Positions 1-9,169 of a DNA stretch of 64,000 nt are shown here, piece by piece. The notes below the pieces were generated by a model. The model made no database searches and was not told the DNA's origin. It worked only from the letters and a program-made list of their open reading frames with translations. Every line of letters starts with the position of its first letter. Positions within the stretch are counted from its first letter, which is position 1. This DNA comes from Chitinophaga pinensis (GTDB taxonomy: Bacteria; Bacteroidota; Bacteroidia; UKL13-3), in the NCBI GenBank assembly GCA_945860865.1, contig CAMARW010000004.1, forward strand, positions 62,001-126,000, given 5' to 3'. Made by a program: the position numbers and the translations under genes.

Positions 1-1079
1 TTATTTTCGGTTATATCTATAATTTGATTGTTGGCGTTGCTGTTTACTTGGGATTGTAAATTAACAAAATTGGGTTTTAAATCGTTGTTTTTAGGTTCTT
101 CTCTCTTAAAGTTTTGTTGAAAATTGTTTGCAATGTCTGGATTATAATTGGTTTGATTGCCTTGCATCAAATCAAAAACAATAGATTTTAAATCGCTTAA
201 ATCTTTACGTAAATCATATAAAACTTTGTAAAAAATATCTCTTTCACTAAACTGTTGCTCGGGTTGGTTTGAACCAATAAAAATGGGTAATCCAGGTTTT
301 TCTGCTGGCAATACACGCGCCAACTCTGAACCTGAAACAATTTTATCTTCATCTAGTACCGATAATTGTTCGGCAATATTTTTTAACTGTCTAATATTTC
401 CTGGCCATGAGTAATTTTGAATTAATTGTAAAGCTTCGGCCTCCAAAACAACTGGCTTCGAGCGGTATTTTTCTGCAAAATCAACGCTAAATTTTCTGAA
501 TAATAAATGAATATCTTCTTTACGTTCTCTCAATGGCGGCACTTTAATAGGCACCGTTGATAATCTATAATACAAATCTTCTCTAAATTTGCCTTTATAG
601 GATAGCTCCATCAAATCTCTATTGGTTGCCGCTACAATGCGCACATCAGTTTTCTGAACTTTACTTGAGCCAACTTTTATAAATTCGCCGCTTTCTAATA
701 TGCGAAGTAATCTGGCTTGGGTTTCTAATGGAAGTTCGCCTATTTCATCCAAAAATATGGTGCCACCACTTACCGTTTCAAAATATCCTTTGCGGGTTTC
801 ATGGGCACCTGTAAATGAACCTTTTTCATGGCCAAACAATTCGCTGTCTATTGTTCCTTCAGGTATTGCCCCGCAATTAACAGCTATAAATGGTCCATGT
901 TTTCTGTTGCTTAATGCATGGATAATTTTAGAAAAGGCTTCTTTTCCTACACCACTTTCTCCATTTATTAGCACCGTTATATCTGTTGCCGCCACTTTAC
1001 CTGCAGTTTCTAAAGCCAGGTTGAGCAGGGGAGAGTTGCCAATTATTTCAAATCTTTGTTTTATATCTTGTTGGTTCAT
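1..1079 (-). CDS. Sigma-54-dependent AAA+ transcriptional activator (3' end cut by window edge)
   Basis: Bacterial enhancer-binding protein: an AAA+ ATPase that remodels RNA polymerase carrying sigma-54. The 359 codons visible begin directly with the AAA+ domain (residues about 1-240); no receiver or sensor domain precedes it. Motifs seen: Walker A GESGVGKE (40-47), the sigma-54-contacting loop as GSFTGA (87-92, usual form GAFTGA), Walker B GTIFLDE (106-112), WPGNIRQL (225-232). A linker of about 110 residues, rich in Asn and Gln, follows; the expected Fis-type HTH would lie beyond base 1. The ATG lies 2 bases after the stop of the M90-like gene, so it is the third gene of a miaB-led operon. 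This regulator type next to miaB is common in Bacteroidota (family knowledge). Its targets cannot be inferred; I found no -24/-12 promoter here. Confidence 0.93.
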   Translation of the reverse strand, partial: MNQQDIKQRFEIIGNSPLLNLALETAGKVAATDITVLINGESGVGKEAFSKIIHALSNRKHGPFIAVNCGAIPEGTIDSELFGHEKGSFTGAHETRKGYFETVSGGTIFLDEIGELPLETQARLLRILESGEFIKVGSSKVQKTDVRIVAATNRDLMELSYKGKFREDLYYRLSTVPIKVPPLRERKEDIHLLFRKFSVDFAEKYRSKPVVLEAEALQLIQNYSWPGNIRQLKNIAEQLSVLDEDKIVSGSELARVLPAEKPGLPIFIGSNQPEQQFSERDIFYKVLYDLRKDLSDLKSIVFDLMQGNQTNYNPDIANNFQQNFKREEPKNNDLKPNFVNLQSQVNSNANNQIIDITEN

Positions 1080-1081
1080 AA

Positions 1082-2377
1082 TTAATAAGGTTCTATTTGG
1101 TATAAAATTGGAATGCCAAGCATGCCTCTTCTAATTTCATACTTTATCTCGTTATAAATAGTAAGTGGATGTGTGGGTGATTTATCTAATTTTTTAAAAG
1201 TTCTTAACTTTGGGTAATCAATTAAATAATCATCGCTAAAATTAAAAGTAATCGATTGTGCATTTAACCTATCTTTATTTGGATCAGCTTGGTAATAGCT
1301 TGCAATTTTGTGACTCGAAATCTCGCTAGTAAAAGGATAAGCATACAATAGGTTTAGGCTCAGTAGCGCAGTTATTAAGCACGGACTAAATCCCAAAACA
1401 CTCACGGGTAAAAGAGTACCTAAGTGCTTATACAGGTAGATGCTTTTTAAATAAGGATAGAATATAAATCCACATACCAATCCTAGTATAACAACAATGC
1501 TAAAAACCTGATAGTTATGTATAAGCTGCCTTTCATGAATAAAATAGTAAACCATGGGGCAAATACTTAGTCCAAATAAGGGGAGATTATACGTCCAATG
1601 CCATTGCTTAAATTTGTAATGTATACTTATTTCTTTGGGTAATGGTGCGGCTAATTGTTTGCTGTTTAAGCTCTTAAAATTATAACTGTAATTCTCAGTG
1701 ATGTTTAATGGATTTTGGTTGAGTAAGCAGCAGAGGTGGGCATAGGTGTTGGGTAATTCTTTTTTTAAAACAACTGGTTTTTCAAAGAATATTTCTACAC
1801 AACGGGCAAAAACTTCAGCCATTTCTTCATTACTGTCCCAAATATGCAGAGCCATGCCTCGGTTTTGTTTGAATTCACATTCTTTTTTGATAATTAAAAA
1901 CCACTCTTCCAAATAACTGCCAAATTTTAAGTCGTAGTTTTTGCCATTAAGAACGGTTCTTACTAATGCTTTTGAATATTGTAATAAGCTTATGTTTTTG
2001 CCATCTTGTGCGTGCAAATGATCATGGGCAAACTCTTTCCACGATAAGGCAATTATTTTACTTTGGAATGTGGAACCTGCTAAAGGCTCTTGGGTGGTTT
2101 TTATGGAAAAGGAATCTGGATACAGGTATAAATAATCATATCCATACAACCAATATTTTTCTAAGCCAAAGGTTAGTTGAACCAAATTAGAAATAACCAA
2201 TATTTTAATATCGTCTGTTAGCGCTAATCCTTCTTTTCCAATGATCTCAACGTTTTTGTAAATTGAATGCACCCTTGAAACAAAGCGTATCTTGCCTTCG
2301 TTGTTTAAGTCTCTATAATACAATTGAAAATTGTTAAGAAACGGGTTCCATGTTTCAAAAAATGCGCTCATTGGCAT
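1082..2377 (-). CDS. M90/MtfA-like membrane protein with lost zinc-protease motif
   Basis: The first 220 residues follow the M90 (MtfA, glucose-regulated metallopeptidase) family as I recall it in Bacteroidota: IGKEGLALTDDIKILV (46-61), VQLTFGLEKYW (66-76), a YPD turn (86-88), LSWKEFAHDHLHAQDGKNIS (111-130) and a C-terminal segment ending LLNQNPL. Where active members carry HExxH, this protein reads LQYSK (132-136), so both zinc-binding His and the catalytic Glu are absent. Residues about 260-370 hold three hydrophobic helices, so it is probably an inner-membrane protein. It starts 5 bases after miaB stops and ends 2 bases before the sigma-54 activator. I infer a non-catalytic, perhaps regulatory or scaffold role; no substrate is known. 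An ATG two codons in (2371) is an equally possible start. Confidence 0.75.
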   Translation of the reverse strand: MPMSAFFETWNPFLNNFQLYYRDLNNEGKIRFVSRVHSIYKNVEIIGKEGLALTDDIKILVISNLVQLTFGLEKYWLYGYDYLYLYPDSFSIKTTQEPLAGSTFQSKIIALSWKEFAHDHLHAQDGKNISLLQYSKALVRTVLNGKNYDLKFGSYLEEWFLIIKKECEFKQNRGMALHIWDSNEEMAEVFARCVEIFFEKPVVLKKELPNTYAHLCCLLNQNPLNITENYSYNFKSLNSKQLAAPLPKEISIHYKFKQWHWTYNLPLFGLSICPMVYYFIHERQLIHNYQVFSIVVILGLVCGFIFYPYLKSIYLYKHLGTLLPVSVLGFSPCLITALLSLNLLYAYPFTSEISSHKIASYYQADPNKDRLNAQSITFNFSDDYLIDYPKLRTFKKLDKSPTHPLTIYNEIKYEIRRGMLGIPILYQIEPY

Positions 2378-2382
2378 TTGAA

Positions 2383-3765
2383 TTAAGGGTGTTTTATAAC
2401 CTCTATTACTTTTCCAATCAAACTGGTTTGTGTAACTCGTTCTACAACTACTTTAACATATTGTCCTTTTTGATAATTTTCTTTTGGGAAAATAACCACG
2501 GTATTTTGGTCGTTTCTACCACGCATTTCTTGGTCAGATTTTTTGGATAAACCCTCTATTAGAACGGTTTGAACTTTACCAATCTCAGCCTGGTTTAGCA
2601 TTAAACTATTGGCATGTTGAACAGCCATAACATCTTGTAATCTTCTCAGTTTTATTGGTGCAGGTACATCATCTGAATACCTTCTTGAAGCCAATGTGCC
2701 AGGCCTTTCGCTGTATTGATACATAAAGGCAAAGTTAAATTTGGCATGTGCAAACAAGGATACGGTATCTTGGTGTTCTTCTTCTGTTTCGGAGCAAAAT
2801 CCGGTAATTACATCGGTAGAAATACCGCAATTAGGAATTACTTCTCTAATTTTATCTAAGCGCTGCATATACCACTCGCGGCTGTAGGTTCTATTCATTA
2901 GGTTTAGAATCCTCGAATTTCCTGATTGAAGTGGAAAGTGAATGTAATTGCAAATATTGGCGTATTTCTGCATAGCAAACAATACATCATCTGTAATGTC
3001 TTTGGGGTGCGAACTACAAAATCTTATACGCAAATCTTTGCTAACCAAAGCCACTTTTTCTAATAATTGTGCAAAGGTGCAAACGGTGTTTCCAGCCTCA
3101 TCCTGTTCTTTGTATGAATCTACATTCTGACCCAATAAAGTAACTTCTTTATAGCCTTGCTGGTAGAGTAATTCCGCCTCTTTTACGATTGATTCTGAAT
3201 CTCTGCTCCGCTCTCTTCCGCGGGTAAAGGGAACCACGCAAAATGAACACATATTATCGCAACCACGCATAATGCTTATAAATGCCGTAACACCATTAGA
3301 ACTTAACCTAACTGGTGTAATTTCTGCATAAGTTTCTTCTCTAGATAAAAGCACGTTAACCGCTTTTTGACCTTCTTCTACTTGCGATATTAATTGCGGT
3401 ATGTCTCTGTATGCATCTGGTCCAACTACAATATCTATAATTTGTTCTTTCTCTAAAAATTGCGTTTTTAAACGCTCTGCCATGCACCCTAATACTCCCA
3501 CAATCATGCCTGGGTTATTTTTTTTCTGGTGTTTTATTTCCCTTAATCTGCCCCAAACATGTGCCTCTGCGTTATCTCTAATGGAACAAGTATTCACAAA
3601 AACTACGTCTGCTTGTTTTATATCCTGAGTGGTCTTAAATCCTTTATCAGCCATAATAGATGCTACTACTTCACTATCGGCTAAATTCATGGCGCAACCG
3701 TATGTTTCTATGTATAAATTTCTGGTAGCCGTTTCCGGCGATTGATCTGCAATAACTCCTCTCAT
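2383..3765 (-). CDS. miaB: tRNA-2-methylthio-N6-isopentenyladenosine synthase MiaB
   Basis: Radical-SAM methylthiotransferase that adds the 2-methylthio group to i6A37 of tRNAs reading UNN codons. Length 460 is normal for the family. Three N-terminal cysteines for the auxiliary Fe-S cluster are C24, C60 and C94 ([23 protein letters not shown]). The radical-SAM triad is CDNMCSFC (C169, C173, C176). A TRAM RNA-binding domain occupies about residues 385-455. First gene of a minus-strand operon with the M90-like and sigma-54 genes, downstream of a TATATTTG box at 3785-3792. MiaA, which makes the i6A substrate, is also in this window at 8233. Confidence 0.98.
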   Translation of the reverse strand: MRGVIADQSPETATRNLYIETYGCAMNLADSEVVASIMADKGFKTTQDIKQADVVFVNTCSIRDNAEAHVWGRLREIKHQKKNNPGMIVGVLGCMAERLKTQFLEKEQIIDIVVGPDAYRDIPQLISQVEEGQKAVNVLLSREETYAEITPVRLSSNGVTAFISIMRGCDNMCSFCVVPFTRGRERSRDSESIVKEAELLYQQGYKEVTLLGQNVDSYKEQDEAGNTVCTFAQLLEKVALVSKDLRIRFCSSHPKDITDDVLFAMQKYANICNYIHFPLQSGNSRILNLMNRTYSREWYMQRLDKIREVIPNCGISTDVITGFCSETEEEHQDTVSLFAHAKFNFAFMYQYSERPGTLASRRYSDDVPAPIKLRRLQDVMAVQHANSLMLNQAEIGKVQTVLIEGLSKKSDQEMRGRNDQNTVVIFPKENYQKGQYVKVVVERVTQTSLIGKVIEVIKHP

Positions 3766-3784
3766 GAATATTTCTTAAAGTTTG

Positions 3785-3792
3785 CAAATATA
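3785..3792 (-). promoter_or_regulatory. -7 promoter box for the miaB operon
   Basis: Read on the minus strand this is TATATTTG, an exact match to the Bacteroidota -7 element TAnnTTTG, 19 bases before the miaB ATG (leader about 14 nt). No TTG lies at the usual 19-21 bases upstream; instead there is a short inverted repeat, TGACA-AGC-TGTCA (3802-3814). The rest of the 260-base divergent gap up to 4025 is AT-rich and I see nothing else in it. Confidence 0.6.
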
Positions 3793-4025
3793 AGTAAATT
3801 GTGACAAGCTGTCAGGAAAAAATCGCTTAAAAACCAATTTTTTCTCAAACTATCAATCGCTGTTATTGGATATATCCTACTTCCTAGATTTTAGTTAAAA
3901 TATTGTATATCATTTTATTGTATTTAGATTTGAACCTAACATATCATTTTTAGGTAATTTACGGTTTGTTGACTCTTGTTTTCATTTCTTTTTGTGGATA
4001 TTGCAAGGGATTTTAAAATAGGGTT

Positions 4026-4928
4026 ATGAAAATTTTAATTACTGGCAGCAACGGACTTTTAGGTCAAAAATTAATAGAGTATTACCAAGCAAACACGCTT
4101 AATCAATTAGTTGCAACCGCAAGAGGCTTAGATAGGTTTCCTCATAAAACAGGTTATGTTTACGAAAGTTTGGATATAACCAATCAAGTCGCAGTTATGC
4201 AAATTATTGCTAAACATCAACCCGATGCTATAATAAATACAGCGGCCATGACCAATGTAGATGCTTGTGAGGGTGACCAAGCAGCTTGTGACGAGCTAAA
4301 TGTTAAAGCTGTTGAATATTTGGTTCAGGCTTGCAATGAAAACAAAGTGCACTTTGTGCATGTTTCTACCGATTTTATTTTTGATGGAACTCATGGTCCG
4401 ATTGATGAAACAGAAAAACCAGCACCACTCAGTTATTACGGCCATTCTAAATTGAAGGCAGAACAATATATAATGGCGCATGCAAATAGTTGGGCAATTC
4501 CAAGAACAGTGCTTGTTTATGGAATAGTAAGTGATATGAGCAGAAGCAATATTGTTTTGTGGGCCAAAGGGGCATTAGAAAGTGGAAAAGAAATAAAGGT
4601 GGTTAATGATCAGTTTAGAACCCCAACCTTAGCAGAAGATTTAGCCATTGGGTGCGCCCTTATTGCGGAAAAAAAAGCTGGAGGAGTCTTTAATATCTCG
4701 GGAAGTGATTTTATGAGTGTTTTTGATTTGGTTTATCAAGTAGCCGATTTCTGGAACTTAGATAAGAACTTATTAAAAATGTCTAGCAGTGAAGGTATTC
4801 AACAACCTGCTAAACGTCCGCCTATTACTGGTTTTATCATAGAAAAAGCAAAGAATCAATTAGGTTATAAGCCCCGCAGTTTTAAAGAAGGTTTAGCTAT
4901 TTTAGATCACCAATTAAATAACAAATAA
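4026..4928 (+). CDS. RmlD-like NAD(P)-dependent sugar-nucleotide reductase (SDR)
   Basis: Extended short-chain dehydrogenase of the RmlD/dTDP-4-dehydrorhamnose reductase group. Rossmann motif GSNGLLGQK starts at residue 7; NTAAMTNVDACE (71-82) and STDFIFDG (114-121) are typical of RmlD_sub_bind proteins; the catalytic pair is Y138xxxK142 (YGHSK). Length 300 is standard. No other dTDP-rhamnose genes (rmlA, B, C) are nearby, so the exact substrate is uncertain; it could act on another nucleotide sugar or, less likely, be the MAT2B-like relative. Its stop overlaps the ATG of the following 53-residue gene, and that gene overlaps the next, so the three genes are translationally linked. Confidence 0.85.
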   Translation: MKILITGSNGLLGQKLIEYYQANTLNQLVATARGLDRFPHKTGYVYESLDITNQVAVMQIIAKHQPDAIINTAAMTNVDACEGDQAACDELNVKAVEYLVQACNENKVHFVHVSTDFIFDGTHGPIDETEKPAPLSYYGHSKLKAEQYIMAHANSWAIPRTVLVYGIVSDMSRSNIVLWAKGALESGKEIKVVNDQFRTPTLAEDLAIGCALIAEKKAGGVFNISGSDFMSVFDLVYQVADFWNLDKNLLKMSSSEGIQQPAKRPPITGFIIEKAKNQLGYKPRSFKEGLAILDHQLNNK

Positions 4929-5089
4929 TGCAAGTAATTCTTTTAAAAGCAGCCGAGCCTGCAGGTTTTGTTTTTTGGTTTTTAACCGAGTTGTTTTTTG
5001 CTGGTGTAGTAGTATTCTGTTTGTATTATTTTTTAATTAAAAACCCCAAAATTAATAAACAAAACAAACGCGATGAAGACCCAGATTAA
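4928..5089 (+). CDS. Small single-pass membrane protein, 53 residues
   Basis: Starts in the TAATG overlap with the RmlD-like gene and ends 17 bases inside the HhH gene. Residues 13-37 form one strongly hydrophobic helix (FVFWFLTELFFAGVVVFCLY at the core). It is followed by a Lys/Asn-rich tail ending KRDEDPD, which by the positive-inside rule places the C-terminus in the cytoplasm. I do not recognise a family. Support for a real gene is the start-stop coupling at both ends, the clean TM-plus-charged-tail design and the lack of any other use for these bases. Confidence 0.6.
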   Translation: MQVILLKAAEPAGFVFWFLTELFFAGVVVFCLYYFLIKNPKINKQNKRDEDPD

Positions 5090-5762
5090 ACGATTTTTAG
5101 ACACGTTTTTTTATTTTAATACCAATGAAAAAAAGGGTTTATTAGGGTTGCTTTTTTTAGTTATCTTTTTGCAAGCGGTAGCATTTGCCTATCAGAAATA
5201 TTCGCATCAAAAAGAAGTTCCTGTTTTAACAATTGTGCAGCTTGATTGGATTAAAGATTCCCTGCAAACAAATAATTTTGCTCCTCAATACAAGCAAAAA
5301 TTTTTAAAGGGTAATAGATTTTCTAAAGATTCAATTTACCCCTCAAAAAAATTACTACTTCGCTATCCTGTTGATTTAAATAGCGCAGACAGCGCTACGC
5401 TTGTGGCCCTGTCTAAAATTGGTTCGTTCTTGGCTGGTAAAATTGTAGCCCTCAGAACAAAGTTGGGCGGTTTTCACTCTCTAACTCAACTTACAGAAAT
5501 TTGGGGATTCAAAGAAGATTTTTTGTATGATTTAGAGGGTAAAATTTGGGTTGATCCTAAACAAATTAAATACATTGCCATCAACACCATAAGTTTAGAT
5601 GAGCTGCAAAAACATCCTTACTTCAAATATACATTAAGTAGGGCGCTCATAAATTACCGCACCCAGCATGGAAACTATAAAAATATGGAATCAATAAAAG
5701 GCATTAAATTAGTGAACGATTCTATTGCCAAACTTATAGCACCCTACATACACTTCAAATAG
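5073..5762 (+). CDS. Membrane-anchored helix-hairpin-helix (ComEA-like) protein
   Basis: Residues 1-20 are a short basic cytoplasmic part, 21-41 a transmembrane helix (LLGLLFLVIFLQAVAFAY), and the remainder faces the periplasm. Two helix-hairpin-helix repeats follow: VDLNSADSATLVALSKIGS and IGSFLAGKIVALRT around 95-125, and a second unit at about 168-225 (INTISLDELQKHPYFKYTLS, then IKGIKLVNDSIAKLI). HhH repeats of this type bind DNA backbone in ComEA, the DNA receptor of natural transformation. Bacteroidota often encode such proteins as stand-alone genes with unproven function. ATG overlaps the preceding small gene by 17 bases. Confidence 0.85.
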   Translation: MKTQIKRFLDTFFYFNTNEKKGLLGLLFLVIFLQAVAFAYQKYSHQKEVPVLTIVQLDWIKDSLQTNNFAPQYKQKFLKGNRFSKDSIYPSKKLLLRYPVDLNSADSATLVALSKIGSFLAGKIVALRTKLGGFHSLTQLTEIWGFKEDFLYDLEGKIWVDPKQIKYIAINTISLDELQKHPYFKYTLSRALINYRTQHGNYKNMESIKGIKLVNDSIAKLIAPYIHFK

Positions 5763-5858
5763 GTTTAATGTAAAGATTATGTTATTTTGAATTCTAGCAG
5801 GTTTTGTTAGATTTACTAAAAATTAATTTACTATAATTGCAGTAATTCTAAAAATATT

Positions 5859-7004
5859 ATGATAAGCTTTGATTCAACTGAAAACCAAGGTATGATTGCG
5901 CAAATGGTGCGTGATTTTGCTGAAAAAAATATTCGCCCCAACATTATGGAATGGGATGAAGCGCAAACTTTTCCGCTGGATACTTTCAAAGAAATGGGCA
6001 AACTAGGACTTTTAGGTGTTTTAGTGCCTGAAGAATACGGTGGAGCTGGATTTGGTTATTTTGAATATGTTACTGCTATTGTTGAATTATCAAAAGTTTG
6101 TGGTTCGGTAGGTTTAAGTATGGCTGCGCATAACAGCCTTTGTACCGGACATATTATGTATTTTGGAAATGAAGAACAAAAGAAGCGCTGGTTGCCCAAA
6201 TTAGCAAGTGGAGAATGGATTGGTGCTTGGGGCTTAACCGAAGCAAACACGGGTAGTGATGCCATGCGCATGCAGTGTGTGGCCAAAGAAGATGGCGACT
6301 CTTGGGTTTTAAATGGTTCTAAAAACTGGATTACACATGGTATTACTGGAAATGTTGCTGTGGTGCTTGCCAGAACTGGTGACCTATTAGATAGTAATGG
6401 TATAACTGCTTTTGTAGTGGAACGCGGAACACCTGGTTTCTCTGGTGGTAAAAAGGAAAATAAACTAGGTATGCGTGCCAGTGAAACGGCCGAACTTATT
6501 TTTGAAGACTGTAGAATACCCAAAGAAAATGTTTTAGGTAAGGTTGGTGATGGCTTTAAACAAGCCATGAAAGTGCTCGATGGGGGCAGAATTTCAATCG
6601 CTGCTTTATCGCTAGGTATTGCTAAAGGTGCCTATGAGGCCGCTTTAAAATATGCCAAAGAACGTCACCAATTTGGACAACCTATCGCTAATTTTCAAGG
6701 AATTGCTTTTAAATTGGCAGATATGGCTACACGTATTGAAGCCTCAGAATTATTGATTTTTCAAGCTGCCGATAGAAAAAACAAAAATATGAGCGTTAAC
6801 AAAGAAGGTGCAATGGCCAAATATTATGCGAGTGAAGTGGCCGTTTTTGCCGCAACCGAAGCGGTTCAAATTTTTGGTGGTTATGGATATACCAAAGATT
6901 TTCCGGTAGAAAAATTTTATAGAGATTCTAAACTTTGTACCATCGGTGAAGGTACCAGTGAAATACAAAAACTGGTAATTTCGCGTGCGGTCTTGAAAGA
7001 CTAA
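5859..7004 (+). CDS. Acyl-CoA dehydrogenase, short/medium-chain type
   Basis: FAD-dependent first step of fatty-acid or branched-chain acyl-CoA beta-oxidation. Full-length at 381 residues. Signature stretches: [10 protein letters not shown] (about 127-136, flavin contact), the [13 protein letters not shown] beta-domain, RHQFGQPI (about 269-276), [20 protein letters not shown] (about 337-356), and catalytic base E364 in GEGTSEIQ, the position used by butyryl- and medium-chain enzymes. A near-consensus -7 box TATAATTG lies at 5832-5839. No electron-transfer flavoprotein gene is adjacent. A glycosyltransferase begins 3 bases after its stop, an unusual pairing likely reflecting only co-transcription. 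Confidence 0.95.
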   Translation: MISFDSTENQGMIAQMVRDFAEKNIRPNIMEWDEAQTFPLDTFKEMGKLGLLGVLVPEEYGGAGFGYFEYVTAIVELSKVCGSVGLSMAAHNSLCTGHIMYFGNEEQKKRWLPKLASGEWIGAWGLTEANTGSDAMRMQCVAKEDGDSWVLNGSKNWITHGITGNVAVVLARTGDLLDSNGITAFVVERGTPGFSGGKKENKLGMRASETAELIFEDCRIPKENVLGKVGDGFKQAMKVLDGGRISIAALSLGIAKGAYEAALKYAKERHQFGQPIANFQGIAFKLADMATRIEASELLIFQAADRKNKNMSVNKEGAMAKYYASEVAVFAATEAVQIFGGYGYTKDFPVEKFYRDSKLCTIGEGTSEIQKLVISRAVLKD

Positions 7005-7007
7005 GTC

Positions 7008-8150
7008 TTGCGGATTTGTCATTTTTCATCGGTTCACCACGTTTGGGATACACGCGTTTTTTATCGCGAATGTGTTTCCCTTGCTAAAAGTTATGAAGTT
7101 ACCCTCATCGCCATTGGCGAGGAGGGTAATTTTGTAAAACAGGGTGTTCAAGTTATCTCTGTTCCCAAGCCCAAGAATTTTTTTGAGCGCTTTTTTAAAA
7201 CGATATTCAGGGTTTTTATCCTTGCCGTAAAACAAGAAGCGCACATCTACCATATTCATGATGCAGAAATGATTCCCTTTGGTATTGTATTGCGTATTTT
7301 GGGTAAGCAGGTAATTTATGATATTCACGAAAATACACATGATGATATTCTCCTCAAACCTTGGATCAAACCCAATAAAAGAAAGCTATTAGCTAAAGCC
7401 TATAATTGCCTGCTTTGGGTTGGCTCTAAATTTTTGCAATTTATTGTAGTGGTGGCCGACCCTAAATTTTTGCCTAAATTTTTTGTGCATGAGGGTAATG
7501 CTATCATCGTTCAAAATTTTGCTAATCCCGATGAGCTATCGCCTTATTTCGTTAGCAACAGAGCTGAACTTATTGGTAATCATTTGTTTTATGTAGGTAT
7601 GATAAAGGATATGTACTATGATATAAATCCTTTTCTTCAGGCTTTAAATTTACTCAATGAGAAAGGGATATTTTGTCATTTACACTTAATTGGATACTTT
7701 GGTTCAGGCCATTCTACCGATGTTACTCATTTAAAAAACTGGGACCAACTAAAAAATCAAATTACTTTTTATGGTTTTTTAGACACGCATGCTGCCTACC
7801 AAATTTCTATGCAATGTAAGGTTGGATTGTGTATTAAAAATCAACCTGAATCTATGCTGGTGTCTCACGAGAGAAAATTATTTGAATATTTAGCAATTGG
7901 ATTACCAAGTATTTTTTGTGATAAAAGTATTTATAAAGATTTGAATCAAAAATTTGATATTGGATTTGCGGTAGATGTTACTGATGCTAATGCCATCGCA
8001 AATGCGCTTCAGTTATTACTACAGGTGGATGAACATCTTTTGTTGAAATCGAAAAATGCTAGGCAGGCCGCTCAACATTGTTTTAATTGGAATTTGGAAT
8101 CAGAGAAATTATTTAAATTGTATAGTTCATTAGCATTAAAACTAGTTTAA
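7008..8150 (+). CDS. Glycosyltransferase, GT4-like, TTG start
   Basis: GT-B fold glycosyltransferase. Residues 2-18 (RICHFSSVHHVWDTRVF) are the usual start of one Bacteroidota family of surface-polysaccharide GT4 enzymes. IYHIHDAEMIPFG (about 80-92) and a C-terminal donor-site region with SMLVSHERKLFEYLAIGLPS (about 283-302) support the fold. The only possible start that keeps the N-terminal strand is TTG at 7008; the next in-frame ATG is about 85 codons in, and the preceding gene's stop lies in the same frame two codons upstream. Substrate not predictable. Two small palindromes follow the stop (8154-8167, 8168-8179). Confidence 0.88.
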   Translation: MRICHFSSVHHVWDTRVFYRECVSLAKSYEVTLIAIGEEGNFVKQGVQVISVPKPKNFFERFFKTIFRVFILAVKQEAHIYHIHDAEMIPFGIVLRILGKQVIYDIHENTHDDILLKPWIKPNKRKLLAKAYNCLLWVGSKFLQFIVVVADPKFLPKFFVHEGNAIIVQNFANPDELSPYFVSNRAELIGNHLFYVGMIKDMYYDINPFLQALNLLNEKGIFCHLHLIGYFGSGHSTDVTHLKNWDQLKNQITFYGFLDTHAAYQISMQCKVGLCIKNQPESMLVSHERKLFEYLAIGLPSIFCDKSIYKDLNQKFDIGFAVDVTDANAIANALQLLLQVDEHLLLKSKNARQAAQHCFNWNLESEKLFKLYSSLALKLV

Positions 8151-8153
8151 ATA

Positions 8154-8179
8154 GCTGTTTTAACAGCCATCAATTGATG
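8154..8179. other. Two adjacent short palindromes in the GT/miaA gap
   Basis: GCTGTT-TT-AACAGC (8154-8167) is followed at once by CATCAATTGATG (8168-8179), both perfect. They sit just after the glycosyltransferase stop and before miaA. The first could be a weak transcript-end hairpin, although no T-tract follows. Function unknown. Confidence 0.35.
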
Positions 8180-8232
8180 ATTTTATAATACCCAACTTTT
8201 TATTGTCATTAAAAAACTTTTGCTTCGCATCC

Positions 8233-9123
8233 ATGCAGCCATGTTTAGTCGTTATTATGGGTCCAACCGCTGTTGGCAAAACCAAACTTTCTATAGATTT
8301 GGCAAACTATTTTGGTTCAGAAATTATCTCTGCCGATTCTAGACAGTTTTACAGAGAGATGGAAATTGGAACAGCTAAACCCTCTCTGCAAGAATTGCAA
8401 CAAGCCAAACACCATTTTATTAATAATAGATCTGTAACAGATTATTATTCTGCGGGAGATTTTGAAAAGGAAGCCAAAGCTTTAATGGCCCAAATGTTTC
8501 AAAATGGTTTGAACCCAATTTTTGCTACTGGCGGATCTGGCTTGTATGTGAAAGCTATTTGTGAAGGTTTAGATGAGGTGCAAAATGCCGACCTAGTGCT
8601 CAGAGAATTTTTAATTGCCCAATATTCAGCACATGGTATTGCTTGGTTGCAACAAGAGTTGGAATTGATTCATCCAGGTAAACTTGAGGCCATGGATAAA
8701 AACAATCCGCAAAGATTGATGCGGGCCATAGAATTGAGTAAGCAGGGTGGAATAGTGAAAAAGCATAAAGACAAGCCACCCTATCAAGTGATTAAAATTG
8801 GCTTAATGCTGGACAGAGAAGAATTATATGAAAGGATTAATCTGCGGGTTGACACCATGGTTGCTGCCGGACTAATAGAAGAGGTAACAGCATTATTGCC
8901 ACACAAGCAAGAAAATGCACTGCAAACTGTGGGTTATACAGAGATTTTTGATTACTTAAACGGCGAAACATCCTTAGCAAAAGCTATCGAATTAGTAAAG
9001 CAACATTCTCGGAATTATGCCAAAAAGCAACTTACTTGGTTTAGAAAAGACTTAGAGATAAATTGGTTTCATCCTGATAATAAGATGGATATAATTAATT
9101 TTGTTAGGAGTCAAATGCTTTGA
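8233..9123 (+). CDS. miaA: tRNA dimethylallyltransferase MiaA
   Basis: Transfers the dimethylallyl group to N6 of A37 in tRNAs reading UNN codons, making the substrate of MiaB (this window, 2383-3765). P-loop GPTAVGKT at residues 10-17, SADSRQFYREMEIGTAKPS (about 36-54) and the D-Y-x-A-G-D-F motif (DYYSAGDF) match the family; QTVGYTEIFDYL and RNYAKKQLTWFRKD mark the C-terminal part. I start at ATG 8233 (296 residues), giving MQPCLVVIMGPT as in other MiaA proteins. A TTG at 8203 would add ten residues with no family counterpart. Confidence 0.96.
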   Translation: MQPCLVVIMGPTAVGKTKLSIDLANYFGSEIISADSRQFYREMEIGTAKPSLQELQQAKHHFINNRSVTDYYSAGDFEKEAKALMAQMFQNGLNPIFATGGSGLYVKAICEGLDEVQNADLVLREFLIAQYSAHGIAWLQQELELIHPGKLEAMDKNNPQRLMRAIELSKQGGIVKKHKDKPPYQVIKIGLMLDREELYERINLRVDTMVAAGLIEEVTALLPHKQENALQTVGYTEIFDYLNGETSLAKAIELVKQHSRNYAKKQLTWFRKDLEINWFHPDNKMDIINFVRSQML

Positions 9124-9151
9124 TTTAAGAATTAAAAAAACTGTATTTTTG
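9119..9151 (+). promoter_or_regulatory. Promoter for the terC-like/lipB operon
   Basis: TTTG (9119-9122), 21 bases, then TATTTTTG (9144-9151), matching the Bacteroidota pattern TTG-N19-23-TAnnTTTG. The ATG at 9170 lies 19 bases after the box, giving a leader of about 12 nt. The -33 part overlaps the last codons of miaA. Confidence 0.65.
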
Positions 9152-9169
9152 CAGCCAATTTTTTAATAA

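Noticed and set aside
700-1134. 144-codon plus-strand frame
   Set aside because: Antisense to the AAA+ domain of the sigma-54 activator; no family features, and the minus-strand frame explains the sequence.
6056-6568. 170-codon minus-strand frame
   Set aside because: Antisense shadow of the acyl-CoA dehydrogenase coding sequence.
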